A DNA stretch of 5,319 bases from CAZUHK01 sp964620345. GTDB lineage: Bacteria > Planctomycetota > Phycisphaerae > Phycisphaerales > Zrk34. The notes beneath the pieces were generated by a model. The model worked only from the letters and a program-made list of their open reading frames with translations, was not told the origin of the DNA and searched no databases. The position numbers and the translations under genes were made by a program. Of the stretch, positions 1-4,293 are shown piece after piece; within the stretch, counting starts at the first letter, position 1, and every line of letters begins with the position of its first letter. The stretch spans positions 1 to 5,319 of the forward strand of contig CAZUHK010000196.1 of NCBI GenBank assembly GCA_964620345.1, given 5' to 3'.

Positions 1-512
1 TTGCCTTCCTTGTTGGTCAGCCGCAGCGCCGCGCCGGCGGATCGGCCGAGCTGGCCGCCGCGGCCGGGGGTCATCTCGACGCAGTGTACGGTCAGGCCCG
101 AGGGGATGAACCGCAGCGGCATCGAATTGCCAGCCGACGGCTCCACGGCCTTGGACCCGGAGATCACGGTCATGCCGTCGGCCAGGCCCACGGGCGAGAG
201 GATGTAGCGTTTCTCGCCGTCCTCGTACTCCAGCAGGGCGATGTGGCAGGTCCGGTTGGGGTCGTACTCGATGCCGATGACCTTGGCGGGCATGTCGAGC
301 TTGCCGCGTCGGAAGTCGATGACGCGGTAGCGGCGTTTGTGCCCGCCGCCGATGTGCTGCTGGGTGATCTTGCCGGTGTGGTTGCGCCCACCGGTTTTGG
401 TCAGCTTGCGCATCAGCGATTTTTCGGGCGTGTGCTTGGTGACCTCGGCGTTGAGGTTGACCGAGGCGTCGCGTCGCCCGTTGCTGGTCGGTTTGTAGAC
501 TCGAATGGCCAT
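1..512 (-). CDS. rplB: 50S ribosomal protein L2, N-terminal part (cut by window edge)
   Basis: L2 binds 23S rRNA beside the peptidyl-transferase centre and is needed for subunit joining. The reading frame opens at ATG 512 with MAIRVYKPTSNGRRD and stays open to the left edge, giving 170 complete residues of a protein usually near 275. Recognisable L2 stretches are HIGGGHKRRYRVIDF (residues 53-67), IEYDPNRT (81-88), EKRYILSP (100-107) and VEMTPGRGGQLGRSAG (145-160). The C-terminal third, with the conserved histidine near the peptidyl-transferase centre, lies outside the window. The start is 32 bases after the L23 stop. No strong Shine-Dalgarno is visible before it (only a GCGAG about ten bases upstream), so translation may depend on coupling to L23. 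Family assignment is very secure. Confidence 0.97.
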   Translation of the reverse strand, partial: MAIRVYKPTSNGRRDASVNLNAEVTKHTPEKSLMRKLTKTGGRNHTGKITQQHIGGGHKRRYRVIDFRRGKLDMPAKVIGIEYDPNRTCHIALLEYEDGEKRYILSPVGLADGMTVISGSKAVEPSAGNSMPLRFIPSGLTVHCVEMTPGRGGQLGRSAGAALRLTNKEG

Positions 513-544
513 GTCGTTGGCTCGCTATCTGAATCCGGCGTGGC

Positions 545-826
545 TTAGAACAGGTTGATCGTGTCGTCGGGGTGAAGCTGGACGACCGCCTTCTTGGGCC
601 GGCTGGAGCGGAACGTGCCCCAGCGGGTGCGGCGGTACTTGCCCTTGCGGTTCTGGGTGGCGACGTTCTCGACGCGCACCTTGTAAAGCTTTTCGATCGC
701 GTCCTTGATCTGCGGCTTGGTGGCCGTGGCGTGAACCTCGAACGCGAAGCGGTTGCGCGCCGAGGCCTCCCAGGTGCTCTTTTCCGTGATCAGCGGGCGG
801 AGGATGACTTGGGTTTCGTGAAGCAT
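545..826 (-). CDS. rplW: 50S ribosomal protein L23
   Basis: L23 sits at the mouth of the 50S exit tunnel and is the docking site for trigger factor and SRP. The product is 93 residues, close to the usual 95-100. It opens with an RPLITEKST stretch (residues 10-18), the bacterial L23 signature. Glu15 in TEK matches the trigger-factor contact residue Glu18 of the E. coli protein. A basic, tunnel-side segment follows at residues 60-79 (RKGKYRRTRWG and RPKK). Start ATG 826 is supported by an AAGGAGG seven bases upstream, which lies inside the end of rplD. The rplD stop and this start share one base (TGATG), the classic arrangement for coupled translation. The stop is TAA at 547-545. Confidence 0.97.
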   Translation of the reverse strand: MLHETQVILRPLITEKSTWEASARNRFAFEVHATATKPQIKDAIEKLYKVRVENVATQNRKGKYRRTRWGTFRSSRPKKAVVQLHPDDTINLF

Positions 827-1491
827 CAGGCGGCCTCCTTGTCGTCCGCGGCGGCCCTGGTCGAGGTCGGCTTGAGCGATTCGAGGTAGGCCTCAAACGA
901 AGACTGCTCAACCACCAGGAAGCGGTGATTGAGCAGGTCGAAGGCGTTGAGCTGGTCGATGCGGATCAGGTCGACGTCGGCGATGTTCCGGGCCGACCGC
1001 GCCGTGTTGCGGTCGTCCTCGGCCAGGGCCAGCAGACACGAGCGATTCACCGACAAGGCCTCGAGGACTTGGGCGAACTGCTTGGTCTTGGGGGCCTGGA
1101 GGCCGAATTGATCGACGATCTTGATTTCGTCGTCGAGGATTTTTGAGAGCAGGGCGTTGCGGTTGGCCAGTTGCCGCATCTTGGTGGGCATGGCCTGCCG
1201 CCAGGTGCGGGCTTTCTTGGCGAAGGCCACGCCGCCGCCCCTCAGGACGTTGGTGCGGACGTTGCCGCGGCGGGCCCGGCCGGTGCCCTTCTGGCGGAAG
1301 AGCTTGCGGGTGGAGCCCTCTTTCTCGCCGCGGCCGCGATTGGCCGCCGAGCCCTGACGCCGGTTGGCGTGGCCGGCGACGTACGCCTGCTTGAGCAGCG
1401 CCGGGCGCACCTCGCCGCCGAGCTGCGTGGGGTCCACCTCGACGCTGCCGACTTGCGTGCCGGTATTCGAATAGACAGGAATGTTGATCAT
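826..1491 (-). CDS. rplD: 50S ribosomal protein L4
   Basis: L4 (uL4) is a 50S assembly protein whose long loop lines the narrowest part of the exit tunnel; in E. coli it also represses its own S10 operon. The product from ATG 1491 is 221 residues (E. coli 201). The tunnel loop is clear: RKLFRQKGTGRARRGNVR at residues 62-79, with the Gln-Lys pair (67-68) that corresponds to the macrolide-resistance site in other bacteria, here of wild-type form. It continues with RGGGVAFAKKARTW and then the C-terminal domain containing LQAPKTKQF. A GTG at 1503 would add MHTT, but it overlaps the AGGTG Shine-Dalgarno at 1505-1501. That motif is nine bases from ATG 1491, and MINIPVYS is the usual type of L4 start, so ATG 1491 is preferred. 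The tail (DDKEAA) carries the rplW ribosome binding site. Confidence 0.96.
   Translation of the reverse strand: MINIPVYSNTGTQVGSVEVDPTQLGGEVRPALLKQAYVAGHANRRQGSAANRGRGEKEGSTRKLFRQKGTGRARRGNVRTNVLRGGGVAFAKKARTWRQAMPTKMRQLANRNALLSKILDDEIKIVDQFGLQAPKTKQFAQVLEALSVNRSCLLALAEDDRNTARSARNIADVDLIRIDQLNAFDLLNHRFLVVEQSSFEAYLESLKPTSTRAAADDKEAA
834..840 (-). promoter_or_regulatory. Strong Shine-Dalgarno of rplW inside the rplD 3' end
   Basis: The minus strand reads AAGGAGG, a seven-base match to the anti-SD of 16S rRNA, seven bases before ATG 826. It is formed by the AAG GAG G part of the final Lys-Glu-Ala codons of L4, so the acidic-basic tail of L4 doubles as the ribosome binding site of L23. It fixes the rplW start. 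Confidence 0.85.
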
Positions 1492-1655
1492 GGTCGTGTG
1501 CACCTGTCCCGTTGGGGTTCGGGAATGTTCGCCGCGGCCGAGCGTGGTCGATCACTTCGTTGACGACGCTCGGGGCGACTCGGCTGGCTGCGCCCTTCGA
1601 CTTCGCCGGGGGCGTAGGAACCGAATTGTGGTGGCTTCGCAGTATCCTTAAAGAC
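1492..1655 (-). other. Long rplC-rplD spacer with an inverted repeat
   Basis: This 164-base stretch between the L3 stop and the L4 start holds no credible gene. Frames that stay open through it are extensions of out-of-frame readings of rplD. It contains CCGAGCG at 1538-1544 and its exact complement CGCTCGG at 1567-1573, separated by 22 bases. A weaker CGCCC (1591-1595) and GGGCG (1610-1614) pair is also present. No U-run follows either, so neither is a standard terminator. No convincing promoter was seen. The AGGTG at 1505-1501 is the likely rplD ribosome binding site. A regulatory or mRNA-processing role is only a guess. Confidence 0.5.
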
Positions 1656-1665
1656 TTACGAAGCC
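1633..1665 (-). repeat. Inverted repeat straddling the rplC stop codon
   Basis: The last codons of L3 provide GGCTTCG (minus strand, 1665-1659) and the bases after the stop provide CGAAGCC (1639-1633). The arms are a perfect seven-base match. The 19-base loop contains the TAA stop. A further G-C pair is possible beyond one mismatch. The loop is longer than in usual terminators and no T-tract follows, so I list it as a possible mRNA hairpin, not a terminator. Confidence 0.5.
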
Positions 1666-2336
1666 GCGAGCAGGTTGGCCTTGCTGCGGTAAAGCCGCAC
1701 TGCCGGACGAATCTCCACGATGCCATCCTTCGGCCCGGGCACCGTGCCCTTGACGAGGATGAGGTTCTTCTCGCTGTCGATCCGGACCACCTGAAGCGAA
1801 CGCACCGTGACGCGGGCGTTGCCCATCTGGCCGGGCATCTTCTTGCCCTTCTTCGGCCCGCCCGCCCCGCCGGCGTCGGACCCGTGGCTCGAAATCGAGC
1901 CGGGCGAGCGGTGCTTGCGCTCCACGCCGTGGCTGGCCAACTGGCCCTTAAAATGGTGGCGCTTCATCACGCCCTGGAAACCCTTGCCCTTGCTGATGCC
2001 GCTGACGTCGACGAACATCTTCTGGCCGAACACATCGACCGTCAGCTCGCCGCCCAGCTCGTACTCGGCCAGCTCCTGCTCGCTCACGCGGAACTCGCGG
2101 TGCGTGCGCTTGGGCGCCAGGCCGGCCTTCGCGTCGTGGCCGATCAACTGGAAGGTGCTGCGGCGGGGCTTGATGTCGCCCCAGGCCAGTTGCACCGCGT
2201 TGTAGCCGTCGGCTTGCTCGTTCTTGAGCTGGCTGACGTAGCACGGCCCGGCTTGGATCACCGTGACCGGCACCTGCGTGCCTTCGTCGGTGTAAACCCG
2301 GGTCATGCCGATTTTCTTGCCCAGCAAGTGAGCCAT
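1656..2336 (-). CDS. rplC: 50S ribosomal protein L3
   Basis: L3 (uL3) is an early 23S rRNA-binding assembly protein whose extension reaches toward the peptidyl-transferase centre. The product is 226 residues, slightly longer than the usual 205-215. It starts MAHLLGKKIGMTRVY, the typical L3 opening, and contains GISKGKGFQGVMKRHHF (residues 113-129), RKHRSPGSIS (140-149) and KKMPGQMGNARVTV (165-178). Gln170 in GQMG corresponds to the glutamine methylated by PrmB in E. coli. A GTG three bases upstream (2339) would also be in frame, but the GGAGGT at 2350-2345 is eight bases from ATG 2336, which fits better. The gene is flanked by unusually long spacers on both sides. The stop is TAA at 1658-1656. 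Confidence 0.97.
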   Translation of the reverse strand: MAHLLGKKIGMTRVYTDEGTQVPVTVIQAGPCYVSQLKNEQADGYNAVQLAWGDIKPRRSTFQLIGHDAKAGLAPKRTHREFRVSEQELAEYELGGELTVDVFGQKMFVDVSGISKGKGFQGVMKRHHFKGQLASHGVERKHRSPGSISSHGSDAGGAGGPKKGKKMPGQMGNARVTVRSLQVVRIDSEKNLILVKGTVPGPKDGIVEIRPAVRLYRSKANLLAAS

Positions 2337-2344
2337 CACTGTTG

Positions 2345-2350
2345 ACCTCC
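2345..2350 (-). promoter_or_regulatory. Shine-Dalgarno of rplC
   Basis: The minus strand reads GGAGGT, eight bases before ATG 2336 and only five before the alternative GTG 2339. It decides the L3 start in favour of the ATG. Confidence 0.8.
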
Positions 2351-2477
2351 CGAGGCCGGCTTGTGCTCGGGTTCATGCCGCGCCGGCAGAGGAACCGTGG
2401 CCTCGATTGATTTCCCTGTACCTTCGGGCGGCAATCGTTGTCGCCCCAAACGCGGCTCTGCGAACCGCCGCTAAACA

Positions 2478-2498
2478 GTTGCGATCGCTGGTCGCAAC
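2478..2498 (-). repeat. Perfect hairpin shortly after rpsJ
   Basis: GTTGCGA and TCGCAAC are exact complements around a seven-base loop, beginning 16 bases past the end of the S10 stop. The stem is compact and could form in the mRNA as a partial terminator, attenuator or 3'-end stabiliser. The bases after it (TGTTTAGCGG) include only a three-T run, too little for an intrinsic terminator. Confidence 0.5.
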
Positions 2499-2514
2499 GG
2501 CGTGGCGCGGTAGC

Positions 2515-2835
<321 letters not shown>

Positions 2836-2931
2836 TGCGTGCTTCCTACATCGACGTTCACTTCGCGAGGCGGTTTCGCCTCCGCCCTGCTGGCCGGAAC
2901 CCCTGCGGGGCTGCTCCGACCGGGCACAGAA
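2836..2931 (-). promoter_or_regulatory. Structured 5' leader of the S10 operon
   Basis: About 95 bases lie between the predicted transcription start near 2931 and the S10 start codon. Two hairpins are visible in RNA sense. The first has CGGA (2918-2915) pairing with TCCG (2898-2895) and, inside it, CCCC (2910-2907) pairing with GGGG (2903-2900) around a GCA loop. The second has GAGGCG (2882-2877) pairing with CGCCTC (2872-2867) around a four-base AAAC loop. In E. coli the S10 leader is the target of L4 autoregulation. Whether this leader binds L4 cannot be told from sequence. It is shorter and I see no clear similarity to the E. coli structure. Confidence 0.55.
2842..2847 (-). promoter_or_regulatory. 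Shine-Dalgarno of rpsJ
   Basis: The minus strand reads AGGAAG six bases before ATG 2835. It sits just outside the second leader hairpin (2882-2867), so it is probably accessible when that hairpin forms. Confidence 0.65.
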
Positions 2932-2937
2932 CCGCAT

Positions 2938-2965
2938 AGGATACACGCCCCGGCGAAACTGTCAA
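2938..2965 (-). promoter_or_regulatory. Sigma-70-type promoter of the S10 operon
   Basis: The minus strand has TTGACA at 2965-2960 (six of six to the -35 consensus), a 16-base spacer, and TATCCT at 2943-2938 (four of six to the -10 consensus). Predicted initiation is near 2931. It is placed correctly ahead of rpsJ and is the best promoter match I found in the window. A consensus -35 fits a highly expressed r-protein operon. Confidence 0.75.
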
Positions 2966-2981
2966 CCGACAAAACCGCCGG

Positions 2982-3004
2982 TCGCGCCACAAATTTTCGC
3001 GCCA
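2982..3004 (-). repeat. Tandem direct repeat upstream of the S10 promoter
   Basis: TGGCGCGA occurs twice on the minus strand, at 3004-2997 and 2989-2982, with a period of 15 bases and an AT-rich AAATTTG between. The nearer copy ends 16 bases before the -35 box. The location suits a regulator or UP-like contact region, but two eight-base copies in GC-rich DNA could be chance. Confidence 0.35.
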
Positions 3005-3066
3005 GGGCGCAGACCCGCCCCCCACCCACGCCGACGCAGGGCCGAATCAACAGCCCCGAACCCCGG

Positions 3067-3348
3067 CTACCCACCGCCGTCCCCCGCCGGTCGTTCGCCG
3101 GTCTTGCGGTACTTGCTGCGCCGCTTGGCGTACTCGGTCGGGCTGATCGGCAGATCGGGGTTCGGCTCGCCGGCCATCACCTGCTCGTGCAGCTTCTTGA
3201 CGAACGGCACGCACCACTGGCAACCGGTGCCCGCCGGCAGCTCCCGATTGATCATCGACGCCACCGGCGGACGGGTCCGCTTGTAATAGTTCACGATCTT
3301 CCGCCGGCTCACGTGAAAACACAGACAGACATGGTCGTCGGGGTGCAT
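3067..3348 (-). CDS. Small Bfd-like [2Fe-2S]-binding protein
   Basis: A 93-residue soluble protein with no signal peptide or membrane segment. Residues 7-12 read VCLCFH and residues 42-49 read GCQWCVPF, giving Cys8-x-Cys10 and Cys43-x2-Cys46. This CxC/CxxC layout with about 32 residues between is that of bacterioferritin-associated ferredoxin (Bfd; E. coli Cys4, Cys6, Cys38, Cys41), so a [2Fe-2S] helix-turn-helix fold is expected. It is longer than Bfd (64 residues). The extra part is a C-terminal tail rich in proline and basic residues (about 60-93, with PTEYAKRRSKYRKTGERP). I recall similar tailed proteins in planctomycetes, but the function is unknown; electron transfer or iron release are family-based guesses. 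No bacterioferritin gene is visible here. ATG 3348 is the only sensible start and has no Shine-Dalgarno. It lies 80 bases downstream of the GT2 gene and 231 upstream of rpsJ. The stop is TAG. Confidence 0.88.
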   Translation of the reverse strand: MHPDDHVCLCFHVSRRKIVNYYKRTRPPVASMINRELPAGTGCQWCVPFVKKLHEQVMAGEPNPDLPISPTEYAKRRSKYRKTGERPAGDGGG

Positions 3349-3354
3349 GAAGAC

Positions 3355-3360
3355 ATTGTA
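3355..3360 (-). promoter_or_regulatory. Possible -10 box for a leaderless Bfd-like transcript
   Basis: TACAAT (five of six to TATAAT) ends six bases before ATG 3348, so transcription would begin at or next to the start codon. No GGAG-like sequence lies in the 25 bases upstream, which agrees with leaderless translation. No clear -35 is present at the right distance. The palindrome GCACGTGC (3386-3393) lies about 38-45 bases upstream of the predicted start and could be an activator site, but this is speculative. Confidence 0.35.
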
Positions 3361-3428
3361 TAGGGTGACGCTTGGCGACCGGAGGGCACGTGCTCGGACA
3401 CCGGCGCGTGGGGGTGTTGCCGATGATC

Positions 3429-4184
3429 TCAGTGATGCGTGTCGCCGCGGCGTTGGGTCTGCACCGGCCGGTACCGCGATCGCATCCAGCGGACGGCCAG
3501 CAGGTCGATCAGGCCCGGCAGCGCGCGGTTCCAGATGCCGAACTTGGCCTGCCCCGCGGTGCGCCGGCGGTGGTGGACCGGCATCGACGCGACGTTGTAG
3601 CCGAGCATCTTGGCGTAGAACGCGATGAACCGGTGCATGCCCTTGAACTGCAGCGGCAGGGCCAGCGCGACCTCGCGCCGCATCAGGCGCAAAGCGCAGG
3701 CCGAGTCCTTGATGTCGTCGCCCAGCACCCAGCCGCGGAACTTGCGGCCGACGATGCTCGACCACCGCCGCACGAACGTGTCGCGCCGGTTGGCCGAGCG
3801 ATCGCCCTGGATCAGGTCGAGCGATTCGGCTTTGAGCTTGTCGATCATCGCGGGGATGTCGGCCGGGTCGTTCTGCAGGTCGGCGTCGAGCGTGGCGATC
3901 AGCTCGCCGCGTGCTTCGGCGAAGCCGGCGCTGAACGCGGCGGCGGGGCCCAGCCCTTTGCCCGGCGGGGTGTTGGTCACGCGCAGCACGCGCAGCGTCT
4001 GGTGCTCGGCCCCCAGCGTGTCGAGCTTCGCCGCCGTGTCGTCGGTCGAGCCATCGTCGATGATGATGACCTCGTAGCGCCACGCATGCTCGGCAAACAC
4101 CGCGTCGATCTCGCGCAGCAGCGGGCCGACGTTGTCCTGCTCGTTGTGAGCCGGGGCGATGAGGGTCAGGTCGATCGGTGGCAT
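3429..4184 (-). CDS. GT2 glycosyltransferase, polyprenyl-phosphate sugar synthase type
   Basis: A 251-residue GT-A enzyme of family GT2, resembling dolichol-phosphate mannose synthase and related enzymes that transfer a sugar from a nucleotide donor to a polyprenyl phosphate. Visible motifs are LTLIAPAHNEQDNV (residues 6-19), VIIIDDGSTDDT (39-50, nucleotide site, Asp43-Asp44), the metal-binding DADLQNDP (100-107, DxD at 100-102), GDDIKDSACALRLMRR (155-170) and a basic HHRRRTAGQAKFG (204-216), the position of the RSKYG element in relatives. No C-terminal membrane helices are seen, unlike ArnC, so it is probably peripheral; the hydrophobic, basic end (about 222-240) may touch the membrane. The frame is open upstream to 4430, but that part lacks family features and overlaps the divergent gene, so ATG 4184 is used. 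No strong Shine-Dalgarno precedes it. Its natural partner is the divergent GT-C gene. The sugar is not predictable. Confidence 0.9.
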   Translation of the reverse strand: MPPIDLTLIAPAHNEQDNVGPLLREIDAVFAEHAWRYEVIIIDDGSTDDTAAKLDTLGAEHQTLRVLRVTNTPPGKGLGPAAAFSAGFAEARGELIATLDADLQNDPADIPAMIDKLKAESLDLIQGDRSANRRDTFVRRWSSIVGRKFRGWVLGDDIKDSACALRLMRREVALALPLQFKGMHRFIAFYAKMLGYNVASMPVHHRRRTAGQAKFGIWNRALPGLIDLLAVRWMRSRYRPVQTQRRGDTHH

Positions 4185-4293
4185 GGGCTGGGTCCGCGGC
4201 GGGGTCGGGGCCGCATGCTCACCGATCAACGCGCGGGCCGCAAGTGGCGGCCGCCGCGCCGCCGGGCGGTGGGCTTTGCGGTAACCTGTGGGC
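4185..4293. other. Divergent intergenic region between the two glycosyltransferase genes
   Basis: These 109 very GC-rich bases must hold the start signals for both divergent genes if each has its own. I see no good -35/-10 pair in either direction. On the plus strand TAACCT (4282-4287) ends six bases before ATG 4294, a poor -10 match (three of six). No strong Shine-Dalgarno is present for either gene. Confidence 0.4.

Larger units (their letters stand above)
2337..2514 (-). other. Long rpsJ-rplC spacer with two hairpin candidates
   Basis: The 178 bases between the S10 stop and the L3 start hold no gene I can support. An ATG at 2376 opens a frame, but that frame only runs out of phase through rplC. 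Two inverted repeats lie close to the S10 end: GTTGCGA 2478-2484 with TCGCAAC 2492-2498 (seven pairs, seven-base loop), and GCGGC 2452-2456 with GCCGC 2467-2471 (five pairs, ten-base loop). Neither is followed by a T-tract on the minus strand, so full termination is unlikely. No good internal promoter was found; the best -35-like and -10-like words match poorly. Confidence 0.5.

Noticed and set aside
908..1726. Long minus-strand frame that reads through the rplC-rplD spacer into rplD.
   Set aside because: It is out of phase with L4 inside the gene and compositionally biased (Arg, Pro, Gly). No ribosome binding site or family match supports it.
1512..2345. A 277-codon plus-strand open frame opposite rplC.
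   Set aside because: It mirrors the L3 coding frame and has no recognisable domain. L3 on the other strand is certain.
2481..2488. GCGATCGC octamer, also at 4363-4370, resembling the cyanobacterial HIP1 repeat.
   Set aside because: Only two copies, one within coding sequence. This is not enough to claim an iterated element in GC-rich DNA, and the r-proteins do not look cyanobacterial.
2999..3010. Small GCGC-CAGG-GCGC hairpin as a terminator for the Bfd-like gene.
   Set aside because: Only four pairs, and the bases after it on the minus strand (GAAAATTTGT) give no proper T-tract. Read-through into the S10 operon remains possible.
3398..3417. Inverted repeat ACACC/GGTGT between the GT2 gene and the Bfd-like gene as a terminator.
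   Set aside because: Five pairs with a ten-base loop and no T-tract; too weak to call.
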